Shown: positions 1 to 11,855, counted from the first letter of the stretch. The stretch: DNA of 64,000 nt from Lonicera japonica (GCA_021464415.1 CM038466.1:22445017-22509016), one strand, 5' to 3'. The notes: generated from the letters alone by a model not told the origin. Numbers and translations are program-made.

Positions 1-1842
1 CCGATTTTATAAAAACTGGCCACAAAATTTTATTGCTAAAAATATCTCTCTGATTAATTACCAAAGCATTGCTAAAAAACACTGGCGATTCCTGTTTTTG
101 GAATTTTTTAACTTTGCGATCCACACCTTTCTTTTTCAAATTTACAATCCCTATCTGTTTGCAAGCTACCAAACTGCCTCTCGCGAGGATTCACATCTCT
201 AGATACCATATTTGAGTAACTTAAGAAATACCGGTTACCATATTTGGGTAAATTTGAAAAAATGCCGAGAAATACAGATAACCGTAGTTGGGTAACCGCT
301 TACCGTAAACATAGGAACCTTAAGCTAAAAATCAGAGACCACAAGCTATTAAAAAAAAGTTATGGACCACATGTTAAAACGTTTCAAAAAAGAGATTGGG
401 CCTAATATTTTTCTTCTCATTTTCGTAACTTCAATAATCCAATAAGCCCATCTCTGAAAGGTTGGTGAAATCAACAAATTAATGGTTGAAATATTGAATT
501 AAACAAAAAAACTCAAAAGAGAACCCATTAAAATTGGCAGCATTCTAGAGAAGAGTAGTAATTTAGACCACTAGCTAGAAAAAATTAGAATCCATTTATG
601 AGGTTAAATTTTTTTAAGATCCTATTCATAATTTTTTTTATATATGCAATCTATTGTATCTTCCAGTTGCAAATAAGTATTTTCGATTCAGCAATTAATA
701 TCTAACCACTATCACCTGCCTCCAAAAACTCTGCTTTTTTTCTTTTGCAAACGTACATAACCACTTACCTATCATACCCTTCTTAAGTAGGCCATGATTC
801 CTAAGCTTTAGACAGCCGAAGCAAGTGGGGTGCCCACTTCCTTCACCGCAATAGATGATATAATGCACTTAACTTATTTTCCTTTACCACACGGCAAAAA
901 ATTCGTAGTGCATTTCTCTACAGACATTCGAAACAGTCTCAATGGTAATGACCCTCCAATATAGCAATATAGTGAGAGACCTCAAAGGAAAAAGGTACAT
1001 ATGCAAGTGAAAATTGTTCAATAGGAACTTGGAGTGAGATAGCAGCGGGAACATGCTATTACCTGTGTGTTGTAGGGAATCATTCCAGAGTATGTCTGTG
1101 GGGATCAAGCTAAAACGCAAATCGAGTTATCACCCTGCTGAGTGAACCCAAACAGGAGTAGATGTTATAGTACGACTAAAGAGTGCCTCTCCAGCTAAAC
1201 TTTAAAAAAATAAAAAATAAAAAGAAGAAGAACAACAAACTTACACGTTCAAAATAAGTTCAATTTCCACATGATATAAGTTAAAGCCAATGGTGACAGA
1301 TAAGTTCTTGTGTCATAGATGACAATGGAATGAGATTATAAGTTGGCAAGTGGTGGTTATGGTAGTAATTTATTAAAAAACTCCATATGCTACATCTCTA
1401 TTTACTTCTTTCTTTCTTTTGTTGATAAGAAACAGAAACTTCATTGCCACTTCAAAAGAGAATATGCAAGATAATGAGGGGGGACAAGGTGTCCCCAACA
1501 GGGAAACCAAAGAAAAAACCAACCAAGGGGACTCAAAACAAAAAATAACCAATAATGTTGCAATCTTTCAATTTCCTTCTAAATTTTAACAGAAGTTCCG
1601 TAACTCTTTCAATAGGATCAGATGCATTGTGGCTTAAGCATCTAGGTTTGTTTCTCTATAAGAAATTAAGATGATACAAAAGAACCATCGCGCATAAGTA
1701 AATTAGATCAAGAATAATAATTTTCTCAACAGGTGTAAAATAGAACGTTATAGTTTATCGCAAAAAGCCAAAACTAGAAGAATGAACCATAGATTCAATT
1801 CCCCAGCATGAAATAATGCAAGATTCAATAAGAATTAATTAC
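1..1842. other. AT-rich intergenic DNA
   Basis: No coding exon, RNA gene or bounded transposon could be supported here. A short repeated motif of the form taccatatttg(a/g)gtaa appears twice near 208-255. The further exons expected downstream of the methyltransferase exon at 1843-1957 were looked for on the minus strand and not recognised. Confidence 0.5.
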
Positions 1843-1957
1843 CAATAGTAATGGTGATCAAACCACTATTGCAACCAATGTCAAGACAATCCTTCCCTTC
1901 AAACCACTCCTTCTTTAAAACCTTTATCCTAGGATCTTCCTTGACGCCCTGGTCAAT
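1843..1957 (-). CDS. Isolated exon of a MePCE/BCDIN3-type RNA methyltransferase
   Basis: Minus-strand exon bounded by a TTTTGCAG acceptor (to 1958) and a G|GTAATT donor (1842-1841). It reads through 38 codons without a stop: residues include EDPRIKVLKKEWFEGKDCLD followed by IGCNSGLITI. The WFEGKDCLDIGCNSG stretch is the SAM-binding motif I region of the Bicoid-interacting-3/MePCE family, SAM-dependent methyltransferases that modify RNA 5' ends (7SK capping in animals; a probable RNA methyltransferase in plants). The family also needs an upstream YGNYxxYYGYR exon and later catalytic exons; neither was recognised within 1.8 kb on either side. It may be one exon of a gene with long introns or a gene fragment. 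The family call is from recalled motifs. Confidence 0.62.
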
Positions 1958-4013
1958 CTGCAAAAGCAACAAAACCAATAAAAATTCAAATGATTACAAA
2001 TTTTGCAAGTATACAAACAATTAACACTGTTTAATTCTTAGAATAGGAGGTATCAATTGAATTATTGCGACAAATTTGCAAGTACACAAAAAAAACAGAC
2101 AAGAAAAAAATCAGAATAACTTCACTAGCCGCAAATTATATCAAAATAAACCTCAGAGAACTGTAATTACTATACAATTAAAATTACAAACATACGTCAT
2201 ACTTTCACATACAAACGTATATATATATGGGTGTTTGTCTTTACCTCTTAATGCTGAATGGAGAGCTATTCAGCGTTAAGAAGTAAGTCATTGACATGTA
2301 TGTATGTTCAATGAACATAAGTAATAACTTAGGGTATCCATTTTGGAATGCACTACTTCAAAGGCAAACAGAAATACTTTACTCCCACTCCAATAGCCTG
2401 AGAAAATCAACATAAATCATCTCAATCATTTTTTATTTTATTTTTTGTGTTTATTCTACATAATTATATTTTTTCCATAAATGGCAATCATTTTTTTTTA
2501 TGTGTTAATGTTACATACTTTTATTTTATGTTTAATAAAAAATATTTTTTTATATACTTCAATAATGTCATGAATCATGATGGCTTTTCTATTGCCCATG
2601 TAAACATCTTGGTTGTATCACATGACAATTATTTGGTGAATACGAAGTGCACTACTTGGGATTATTGCACTCCTTTAATATTTATGTTTTATAAATTAGA
2701 ACCACAACTACATCTCACCATGTTCTGTCTTCTTCACATTTCTCTAGGACTAATCTCTTTTTTCATTATTCTATTCTCTCTCTACAGCATAGAATCTCTA
2801 TAATGTCTTATATCATTAGTTTTAATATTTCTTAGTCTGTATATCATACAACATTATCGGAATGAAGAGGCTTACGACATATTTCAGGCAAGAAAGGAAG
2901 GCATGGTGAAATAAACAATGGTTAGTAGTCTACGTATCATGTTTTGTTCTATTGCATATATATCATGTTTAATTTTTTCTTATTTTTTTTATTATCCTAT
3001 GTTTACGAGTGGCCCTTCAAGTACAACATCCCTCTCACCTGAGGGCCACTTGCATCTTTCTCACCATTAACTATGTCTTCTTCTCTTCTCTTCTCCTCTC
3101 TTATCAATTGCAAGTGGGGGCACTCCCATTCCAAGGGGATCTCTTGAAGAAAATATTGGATACTTTTTATAGTATTATGTGTATTATATTTATTTTAATA
3201 GATAAATTTAAACAGATTTTTAGTTACTCTTATATATATCTTACGAAAATGTCACATATCTTTCTGGATTGTTTAATTATTAAAAATTAAGGTGTTCAGG
3301 TCCTACATATCTTCAAACATCTTGAACTTCATCCCCAAATACCACCGACTCCAACTCCGGCTCATCAAGTGCTCTGATTAATTTTCGAAAAAAATCAATT
3401 TCGAAAATGATTAGAAGAATCAAGCTACATCAATTACTAACTTAGTACTAAACCTGCCCCGTTTAAAAATAATGTGTGGAGAGAGAGAAAGACAGCTGTT
3501 GTAAACACAGAGCAATCAGCTATGGTAAAGCATATATATGTCTATATATAGAGAGAGAGAAACGGAGATTGAGATAGAGAGAGAATAGCGTACCTGTGAG
3601 AAGTCGGCGATGCTGGAGAGAAGTCGGCGATGGCTGAGACGGGAAGTTGCGGTTGAGAAGTCGTCGATGGCTGAGTTGGGGCTGGGGTTTTGTTTCGATG
3701 GTATCTGGGGAGTGGGGGCTAGGTTTTACGGAAAGAGAGCGAGAGATTGAGTTATCTTGTTTTATTATTATTATTATTATAATTATAATTATTACAACCA
3801 AAAAAAAATATTGTTTTATTATTAACTTGTATTATTTTATTATTAGTATCATTATTATTTTTACGTTATATATTTTGAGTTATTTTTAATTTGACTCTAT
3901 TTTTTGGTGTGTAATGTACCTTTCACACGTTAAAAAAAATAATAAAATATATGTCCATATCTGACACGTGTGTTGACTACGTGTTCAGGAGTGTTGGAGT
4001 ATGTCTACATGTT
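1958..4013. other. Intergenic DNA with TTA microsatellite
   Basis: Mostly AT-rich. A (TTA)n tract lies at about 3759-3790. At 3594-3720 a GC-richer stretch with repeated 'gaagtcggcgatg' motifs reads on the minus strand into a CACAG|GTACGC donor near 3593; it could be a 5' untranslated exon of the minus-strand gene whose exon lies at 1843-1957, but this is a guess. On the minus strand, 3320-3390 also looks mildly exon-like. No product can be assigned. Confidence 0.35.
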
Positions 4014-4018
4014 CGACA

Positions 4019-4679
4019 TGTTGTGATTATTAATAATAAATCACTCCACGGATCGTAATTCAAATAGTGGATATTAATAACTAGAGATAATAAGGATGAA
4101 AAAAAAAAGCAAGAAGATAGATAATGGAACACACAATATTCGACGAAACGAAAATTTCACTAATTCTTTGAAAACGATTACAAAATCTATCACAATAATT
4201 ATTGCACTCAAAACTCTCACAGAAGAAGAAAATCAACAGCCCTTTAACCTCTCTCTCACAACAAGATGAACTCTCCCACAAATTCTACAAAAAGAATAAT
4301 TTCTCTTATGCCTTAATCTCTTGAATGATTCTATCTATATATAACAATATAATAGAGTCCATCCAATCTATAATAAGGTAATAACAATCCTACGTAAATA
4401 TGGAAACTATTAACAAGGTAATAGAGACCAAAATAAACAAGAAAACCAAGTTTAATAAGGAAACGTATTTCTCGCCCAACTGCAAAACGACCTTTGCACT
4501 TTTTCTGCGTAACTGCAAAAGTGTTTTTGCACCTTTCCAGAATGCAATTTTCTGGGTGCAAAAGTACTTTTACACTTTTCCAGAACCGCAAACCCCCTTT
4601 TGCACTCTTCGAGCGAACAATATGATTTCCTATAAAACTCATCTTCTCTTGGGTTTGGAACCGAGCAAAAAACACAACA
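4019..4679 (-). repeat. 3' LTR of the copia element
   Basis: 661-bp LTR, downstream in element orientation. It matches 5919-6580 along its length with scattered substitutions. It contains several near-palindromic TGCAAAAG..CTTTTGCA motifs at about 4480-4600. A clear purine-rich tract next to its inner end is not obvious. Confidence 0.93.
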
Positions 4680-4830
4680 ATTACCAGCTTTTGCGAAGGT
4701 AACAAAACCAACTACTATCTTCTTCTTCGCCTTGATGACACATGAAATCTTCTTTTGTCTCACCCTTTACAACGGTCACTCAATCATCTATGTCAATGAT
4801 CGAGCCACATTCGATTATCTATGTCGATAA

Positions 4831-5817
4831 TCAGACCATGTCTGTATTGGACACCATCACTGGCACGTAACTATGAGTTGTCAATGGTCTAGAGCCACCA
4901 CCTAAGCCATAACTCATCATTGCTGTGTCTGCACCACCGGAACATTTGCTTCTTGGTTCCCTAGCACCATTATATACAACTCTCTCATGTAATCTATACA
5001 AGCCCTCGCAATGACTTGCCTTCAAAACCACATCATCGCCATGATACACGCTCATTATTCCACCTCGAGTAGAGTACCACATTCTAAGTGATTCTAATCT
5101 AGAAAGACTGATTAGATTCCACTTTGTCTCCGGCACATGTCTAACATTTATGATTGTTTAAACTGAGCCATCAAACAATTCCAGGCGGACTTCACCAACT
5201 CCACGAACTAGCAATCTAGAGCCATCCCCCATGTAGACAAACCCGCTACAATCTTCATATGTGCTATACAATGAACGATTGTTGCAAACATGCACAGCGG
5301 CACCGCAATCCAAGAACCATCCTCCCTGACCAGTAAGGCTTGCAGGCATCAGTAGGACATCTATAAGATCGGCTTCTTTGTCATAAGAAGTCATCGCAAC
5401 GGTTGCGGCTCCATCAGGGTTAGTAGCCGGTTTTTCCCTGATGTCATCCTTTTTCCTTGGGCAGTCCCTAGCACAATGGCCCAGTTGACCACATTTAAAG
5501 AAATCTCCTTTAAAGATAGTCTTCCGTCCTTTACTAGAACCTTTCTTTCCATTCGCTACAAACGTGCCTTCTTGAATGGTATTGATCCGATCCCTCTTTC
5601 TCATCATCTCTTCCGCAGACAGAGCTTGACACACCTCTGAAGTGGTGAAAGATGATCTACTCATAAAGTTCTGAATTAGCTTCTTGTACGAATCTGGCAG
5701 AGTCCAAATTAGTTGCAAGGCTTTATCTCGATCTTTCAATTCTTCACATACAACTTTGAGTCTTGAGCATTCCACATCATCCAAATCTAGCACTACGAGA
5801 TAGTCTTCCATACTCAT
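4831..5817 (-). pseudogene. copia gag-protease-preintegrase remnant
   Basis: One minus-strand frame from 5817 to 4831, broken by a TAA at 5158-5160. The N-terminal half of Gag is deleted, and stop codons lie upstream of 5817 in the same frame. Residues 20-75 resemble the end of the copia Gag domain (LIWTLPDSY). The zinc knuckle at residues 106-119 reads FFKCGQLGHCARDC, so its first Cys has become Phe. The protease active site near residue 170 reads DCGA instead of the usual D-S/T-G. After the TAA, 5136-4950 resembles a GAG-pre-integrase segment (NLISLSRLES...GLYRLHERVV). No integrase core follows. This is a dead remnant that could act at most in cis as template RNA. Confidence 0.85.
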
Positions 5818-5904
5818 CTGCTATAGGCTGAAATCCATGATTCTATCGAACTTCTATATCCTATAAGATTTCTCCATTATAACACACACCTCCTTGAATA
5901 CAAT

Positions 5905-5916
5905 GCTCTGATACCA
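5905..5916 (-). promoter_or_regulatory. Primer-binding site (initiator tRNA-Met)
   Basis: On the minus strand it reads TGGTATCAGAGC, the classic plant copia primer site complementary to the 3' end of initiator Met-tRNA. It lies two bases from the inner end of the 5' LTR and fixes the element's orientation. Confidence 0.92.
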
Positions 5917-5918
5917 CT

Positions 5919-6580
5919 TGTTGTGAGTATTAATAATAAACCACTCAATGGATCGTAATTCAAATAGTGGATATTAATAATTAGAGATAATAAGGATGAA
6001 AAAAAAAGCAAGAAGATAGATAATGGAACACACAATATTCGACAAAACGAAGATTTCACTAATTCTTTGAAAACGATTACAAAATCTATCACAAGAATTA
6101 TTGCACTCAAAACTCTCACAGAAGAAGAAAATCAACAGCCCTTTAACCTCTCTCTCACAACAAGATGAACTATCCCACAAATTCTACAAAAAGAAGAATT
6201 TCTCTTATGCCTTAATCTCTTGAATGATTCTATCTATATATAACAATATAATAGAGTCCGTCTAATCTAGAATTAGGTAATAGCAATCCTACGTAAATAT
6301 GAAAACTATTAATAAGGTAATAGAGACCAAAATAAAAACAGGGAAACCAAGTTTGATAAGGAAACATATTTTTCGCCTAGCTGCAAAACGACTTTTGCAC
6401 TTTTTTCGCGTAACTGCAAAAGTGCTTTTGCACCTTTCCAGAATGCAATTTTCTGGGTGCAAAAGTGCTTTTGCACTTTTCTAGAACTGCAAACTCTCTT
6501 TTGCACCCTTCGAGCGAACAATATGATTTCCTATAAAACTCATATTCTCTTGGGTTTGGAACCGAGCAAAAAACACAACA
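5919..6580 (-). repeat. 5' LTR of the copia element
   Basis: 662-bp LTR next to the primer site. It contains an almost perfect palindrome GTGCAAAAGTGCTTTTGCAC at 6457-6476 and a second related one at about 6413-6433. The transcription start would be expected in the AT-rich part, but no single TATA box stands out. Confidence 0.93.
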
Positions 6581-6585
6581 CGACA

Positions 6586-7027
6586 CATGTCGAGCAAAAC
6601 GCGCAATCTCTGAGAGATTATCTGTATATTATAGTTATTGAACAAAGCAAGTGTTATGCCACATAAGTTATTTACTTAATTATAAATTATTTATTTAAAA
6701 AGCTAATAAATTAAATCAAAGAGATAAATATTAGTCATATGTGTTAAGAGTCACAACGCGCCACATATAAATTGTATGTTGTTATGTTAAGAGGCACAGC
6801 ACACGATGGATTGAAGATACATAATTATAAATTACTTCCACGAACAATTTTATTATAACAATATATTTTATTCATGTTGTGTTGTTCGTACAACGCACAG
6901 GTGATATACCAGTTGATATATATTATTTTGAAGGATATATATAAATATATATATATATATGGGTGGTTATAATTGGATTAAATTCTAGTGTGGGATTTTT
7001 ATTCCCCTGCTTTTGTTTTTGCTTTGT
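6586..7027. other. AT-rich stretch upstream of the rhodanese exons
   Basis: Contains a short (TA)n run near 6940-6960 but no recognisable gene or bounded repeat. The promoter and first codons of the rhodanese gene should lie here or just before 7028; no in-frame ATG with a convincing context was found. Confidence 0.4.
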
Positions 7028-7119
7028 AATTCCTCGGAACTAGTTGAGATTACAACTGTTAATGTTGTTGTAGCCAAAAATCTAATATTTTCAGCTAATC
7101 ATCGACATTTTGATGTTAG
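7028..7119 (+). pseudogene. Rhodanese (STR16/18-like) exon 1
   Basis: Open frame of 30 codons plus two bases reading ...ELVEITTVNVVVAKNLIF and ending SANHRHFDVR|GTACAC. It matches the start of plant single-domain rhodaneses (senescence-associated STR16/STR18 type), where a 'VxTVDVxxAKxLL..GHRYLDVR' segment precedes a phase-2 intron. These enzymes transfer sulfur from thiosulfate or a persulfide donor through an active-site Cys. The phase fits the next exon exactly. The start codon is not visible. The gene is dead: exon 3 has a frameshift, the Cys-loop exon is missing, and the last exon is 29 kb away beyond nested transposons. Confidence 0.68.
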
Positions 7120-7539
7120 GTACACTAAGTTTCTCGCTCCAAACTTTTACTTACATATATTTTTATTTAATCATTATAAGTATTAGAGTCAAAATTAATG
7201 TTTATTTGAACCTTATTATTTCTATTTATGTGAGGGAGAAATGCTATCTTATCCAAATGAATTTGAACCATATATGTATATCGGGATAAAGGAAATCTTG
7301 AAAGTTGTAACCCAAAAGTTGAAAATTACTTTTGGGTGGTACTTCTCAATTTTATTTTATTTTTGAAATAAGCAAATAGTTCTAAAATAAGCAAATAAAG
7401 AGATTTTAAAGCACATATTAACAAGGACGTTGGGAATGGTTAAGTGTATCCTTTTTCAGGGCACATTAAGCACCCCACAAATAAAGAGAGTCTTGAGTTT
7501 TATTGTCAAATTAATGTTTGTTTAGATTCTATTATTCTT

Positions 7540-7911
7540 TGATGCGGCACGCGTGAATACAATTTTAATTTATTAATTATGTAATTTTTATTTTATTATT
7601 TTGGGGCATTATTGTTCTTATTTTAGTTATTATGGTTTTGGTAAAGTCTAGATATTAGTTTTAGTATATTTTGTTTTAGGTAATTCAGGTTTCCTTATAG
7701 TTAAAGGATTTGATTTGGAGTAGCCTCCAAACAATCCTAGTTATTTTAGGATTAGAGTAGTATGAATAAATCATGCCCCATTTGTATTAGAGGAAAATCT
7801 CTATTCAATATATCAAATATTTAGAGAATTTTTTCTCTTTTCTTGTGGATTCAAGAAGTTAGGTAGAAGATGATGATCTTTTCCATTTAAACATGCTTCC
7901 GTCCTGCATCA
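7540..7911. repeat. Possible solo LTR in rhodanese intron 1
   Basis: A 372-bp segment beginning TGATGCGGCACG and ending GTCCTGCATCA, so its ends form an inverted TGATGC/GCATCA pair typical of LTR termini. It lies wholly within the intron between rhodanese exons 1 and 2. The flanks TTCTT and ATTTT do not form a clean target duplication, so the call is tentative. Confidence 0.42.
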
Positions 7912-8123
7912 ATTTTATTAATATTTGTCATTAATCCTTAACTTTTAGAATTATTATACATATTTTTCTTGTATTTTTTTTAAGAAACTACAATAACCTT
8001 AGTTGGAAATTAAGAGAGCCCCATAAACTTTGTCCCTTATTTGGATATTTAACTTAGGACAACAAAGTATATGATTTTTCTGCTATATAATTGAACATAT
8101 GAAATAAACTCATACATATGCAG

Positions 8124-8203
8124 AATGAAGGAAGAGTTCAAGAAAGGGCATGTTGATGTAAAGAATGCTCTAAACATTCCTTACATGTTTAATACCCCTG
8201 AAG
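8124..8203 (+). pseudogene. Rhodanese (STR16/18-like) exon 2
   Basis: Follows a TATGCAG acceptor and ends at GAAG|GTAATT. The leading A completes the Arg codon begun at the end of exon 1. The protein reads MKEEFKKGHVDVKNALNIPY then MFNTPEG, close to the 'T.EEF..GHV..A.NIPYMF' segment of plant rhodaneses. No stop or frameshift is seen. The intron before it (7120-8123) carries the possible solo LTR. Confidence 0.72.
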
Positions 8204-8326
8204 GTAATTTTACCTTCAACTTAGTTTTTATTCACCCTGTTTTATTATTATTCTTCACATTTCTCTTCAAATTTATGATTAAATAATTTATAACAAAATT
8301 ATTCTTGTAATTTTGATTTTATCTAG

Positions 8327-8397
8327 TAGAATGAAGAATTCCCAGTTTTTGGAGCATGTGTTTAGCAGCTTGCAACAAATGTGGTCATCTTGTGGTG
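8327..8397 (+). pseudogene. Rhodanese (STR16/18-like) exon 3, frameshifted
   Basis: Exon-like segment ending at GTGGTG|GTATGT. One frame reads MKNSQFLEHVFSS; the rest of the family match (ACNKCGHLVV) is in another frame, so there is an indel near 8362-8370. The acceptor also leaves the phase wrong. In intact homologues the next exon begins with the catalytic loop GCxSGxRS. Here the donor is followed within about 30 bp by the first of the nested transposons. Confidence 0.6.
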
Positions 8398-9182
8398 GTA
8401 TGTACCTATAATGTGTGTGTATACAGTGGTGAAACCAGGAATTATACCAACAGGGGGTGTGAGAAACTTGACGGAACCCCCTGTACACGTAGCGCGTTAT
8501 TTCTAATGACCAGAGTGGCCAATACGTTTTCGAGGAAAATGGATAAAAGTTTTTTTTGTATCCTTTTATGATACAACGCTATCTGCGCAACCAGAGTGAG
8601 ATCGGGAACTATATTACGATGTGGGAAGGTATTAGGCATCCACATCGCCCTTTCGACTTTTAAATGAACATACTTATTCTTATGTTATGCTATTTTCTAC
8701 TGTTTTAAGGCCTAAATGTGCATATGCATTACTATTATTAGCATGCTGGAGGAAAGGCATAATTTATGAGGCAAAATGGTTTAAAAACACTAAATGCCGA
8801 TTCAAATACATCGAAAACCAATCGGTCATCCATGAAAGATCGATCGGCCGTCCATGGTTGTTTGTCTGGTTTTTAGTGTTTTTGCCCCGGGAAGCATGCA
8901 AGAGTGAATTGAAACCAAATCTAAGGAAATATTAATGTATTAACGACATTCACAGGTTATATACATGCATAAAGGACATCAATAAATCAAAACTTACTTA
9001 AATATATTTAATAGAGTACCTCTGTTGCGAATACAATATTTTGTTTCGATTGATATATAAATAATGTTATAAACTTTAACAAGTCTAAGAATTTCGAATA
9101 CATCATTATAAAACTAGTATAGAATCTTTACTTGCGTATCTATGTTCTTATCTTTTGATTTATGGTTTGTGTGTGTCTTTGT

Positions 9183-9954
9183 TAGAGGTGTGCACGGTCC
9201 AGTCAACCAGACATTGACCATGCATCCGGACCGTACCAAACACTTATGTCCTATAAAATTTTGGACCGAACCAAACCAAACTGCTTGCTGAGATCAGACC
9301 GGACCAGTTTAAACGGTTCAATTTCGGTCGGTCCAACCGGTATAGTAGATCTGTACTTTGTAATTTTATATATGTACATATATATATAAGGAATATGTGT
9401 ATATATATAACGGATTAGGAGAAGAAGAGAGAGAAATGTTGCCAGATTCCATAGTGGTAGACTGTGGGTGGCCGGTGGTAGACATGTAGCTGATGGTGTA
9501 GTGGTCGGTGGTGCCGTGGACGGTGGACCCGTGGTGCACAGAGGGGATAGTGAATATAGGAGACCGAGGATGAGAGACGGGATTGCCGAGAGTGAAGATG
9601 GGAGAGTGATGAAAGATGATGATGAGAGGGAAGAACGATGAAGCTGAGAAGAGAGGGGCGGCTGCACAGTGCTGCTTTGCTTTAGAAGTGGCAGGCAGTA
9701 TATTTAGGTTTAGGTTACACAAAAAATTAAAATAAGTATATATTTTTAAAAAAATATTATATATATATATAAATTTATAGGTTCGGTCCGGGTTTTGGGT
9801 AATGTTTTTCAGTCGAACTTAAAACCGGACCGAATAGTAACGGTCCATAAAATTTAGGACCAGACCGGACCGTTGTAATTATAAAATCCAAAAAAAATCC
9901 TATATTTCGGTTCGGTCGGTCCATTCGGTCCGAGTTGGTTTCTACACACCCCTA
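9183..9954. mobile_element. hAT-type MITE (772 bp)
   Basis: Terminal inverted repeats TAGAGGTGTGCA and TACACACCCCTA, flanked by the 8-bp duplication GTCTTTGT (9175-9182) and GTCTTTAT (9955-9962, one mismatch). The ends carry many copies of the ggtccggtt/aaccggacc motif, common in this plant MITE family. No transposase. Same family as 11856-12338. The 8-bp duplication points to the hAT superfamily. Confidence 0.85.
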
Positions 9955-10284
9955 GTCTTTATAGGTAATTTATAGCCTTTACTCTTCTATTTTCCTCCTG
10001 GAAGTCTCAGCTGCGTTTTATCTCTTGAGGAGTTGATCCCTCAGCCTTTTTTACTTTGGTCTTTCCAGCCTCTTCTCCCAGGCTTTCCCTCTGAGCCTTC
10101 TTCTTTTGTGTTTAATCTAGCACATATATTGGGAGATTGGGCTTCTGTCGTCAAGGACCGATTCTGAAGCAAAAAATACCGATTTGACAACGAGGAAGAC
10201 CGATTCGCCCGCAGCCAAAACCAACTCACCTAGGCTGAAGACCAATCAGTCACCAATAAAAGCCAATTGGGCATGTGGGAAGAT

Positions 10285-11843
10285 TGTGAGAATCCGCAAA
10301 TGCGACCCTTGGGTCTCGATCCCGTTCTTGGGTGTTTGGAACGTCGGAACGGATCCCGTCGTTCTATTTGCTTCCGTTGTTATTGATAATTCATATTGGG
10401 TGTCTTTCTATCCTATTTCTAGATACAAGGGGATTCGTTCAGAGTCTCCAGTACGTTTTACGAGAAAACAGACAAAATGGTTGTGTAAGAGGAAAGGCTA
10501 CAGATAAGCCTTTCTTTACACATTTGTCTGCGAAACCAGGATTCTACAGGGTTCGGAAACTATATTACGGTTTGGGAAGGTGTTAAGCACCCATTCCGCC
10601 CTTTCGGTCTCTAGTGGTCTTATATGTTTATTTTATGTTAAAAAACTTGGATGCTTTTACTGACAGTCTACTACTTTCCAATTGAGAAAACCCTAATTTC
10701 TGGGAAAAGCGGGGAAAGGGATAAAAACTTTTGTGTTCTGAGATCCGATGTTTTTATATTTTGAAATATGTAAATACAAGTGATAAAAGTTATTTTATTT
10801 TGAGAGAGATAGTTTCCCGTATTATTTTTCGGATAATGACGATTTTTTCGTATTATGATTACTTTTGTAAAAGTTCGGATCTTGTATCGGGACTAATTTA
10901 ATATGGAATTAGAACTCTTTGAGGGGAGTTTTATCAGACACGTCGCAGTCTATAAAAAAGACAGGATATATTGATTTTAATTCCTATATAAGTTTTATCA
11001 GTCCGGGTTTTGAAAACAGGATTTTGTCCGGACGATAATGTACTTATTCTTCTGATTTTGAAAATGGTTTTATCGGGGTCTTTTGTTTTAAAAATGGTAG
11101 ACTACTTTGTAACTTGGCAATAAGTTTATTCAAATAAAACGGGACTGAATAACAGAAATAAAACAAGTACACAGATATATAATTTAAATACTATGAGAGA
11201 TTTTCTTTACCTTCCTGACGAGAATAATAATAAGAAAGAAAATATAATACAACAGAGAGATCTCCGGCGATAATGATTTTTTCCTTCTTCAGATATTTTC
11301 GAGAATTCAATTCCAGAGACGGGACACGTCGAGTGTCGGGAATAGATTCGATAATTCTTCAGAAATAAGATTATAACAGAAGATACTTGACGAAAGACTA
11401 GAAAATCAGATATAAGCCAATAATTCTCCAATTCTAGGTTGCTGTCCTTGAACCCTTGGGGGTGTTGGCCAATTTATAGTGCTCGGGGAGGTATGTCGCG
11501 CGATATTTTCCCAGAAAGGGCAAGTGTCGCGCGACATGTTGATCAATGTCGCGCGACATACGACTGAAGTGATGTCTCTAATAGACTGATGTGTCAGAGA
11601 GTGGATGGTCGGGGTCAGAGGGATTTGTCGCGCGACACAGAGGTGATTGTCGCGCGACATACCAGTGATTGTTGCGCGACACACTGATATGTCGTGCAAC
11701 AATCCCTCTTAAAAACAGGTTTGTTGGCCAACAAACCCTTTCGGGGTAGTTTTGGATGCTCAGGTGGGTCCCGGACTCTAAAAACAGTAGCTCTCGTAGG
11801 TCATTTAGGGTTCTTGCGGGGGTCACGGATCGGGGTGTCTACA
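10285..11843 (-). repeat. 3' LTR of the Tat element
   Basis: About 1559 bp, beginning TGTGAGAATCC on the plus strand and ending GTCTACA, so on the element strand TGTAGAC...TCTCACA. It is closely similar to 28510-30069, with scattered substitutions (roughly a few percent by eye). It carries the seven-copy CGCG palindrome array and TATA box described separately. The plus-strand reading frames here are chance. Confidence 0.95.
11471..11701 (-). promoter_or_regulatory. LTR promoter: seven CGCG palindromes and TATA box
   Basis: Copies of TGTCGCGCGACA or one- or two-base variants start at 11494, 11525, 11547, 11626, 11648, 11670 and 11690. Three are perfect at 22-bp steps or multiples. On the element strand they precede a TATAAATT box (11471-11478) by 15 bp. 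The core CGCG sits in a 12-bp palindrome, so a dimeric factor or a CGCG-box binding protein is plausible. No binding data are implied. Confidence 0.7.
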
Positions 11844-11855
11844 GACCCTCTCGAC

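Larger units (their letters stand above)
4019..6580 (-). mobile_element. Internally deleted Ty1-copia retrotransposon with TSD
   Basis: A 2562-bp element flanked by the 5-bp duplication CGACA (4014-4018 and 6581-6585). It has two near-identical LTRs, 4019-4679 and 5919-6580, each with TGTTGTG...CACAACA ends. A primer-binding site TGGTATCAGAGC, complementary to the initiator tRNA-Met 3' end, lies at 5905-5916, two bases inside the right LTR, so the element runs on the minus strand. The interior holds only gag, protease and GAG-pre-integrase remnants. Integrase, reverse transcriptase and RNase H are missing, so it is non-autonomous and any movement needed helper proteins. It sits upstream of the broken rhodanese gene. 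Confidence 0.93.

Noticed and set aside
2447..2803. 118-codon plus-strand frame rich in Phe and Ile
   Set aside because: Composition is that of random AT-rich DNA, with no domain or splice support.
8688..8935. 82-codon plus-strand frame near 8.7-8.9 kb
   Set aside because: It lies inside the old Tat-type LTR and shows no protein similarity.
11494..11701. Regularly spaced short palindromes that could suggest a CRISPR array
   Set aside because: Spacers are not unique equal-length sequences, the genome is a plant, and the motifs sit in a promoter context.
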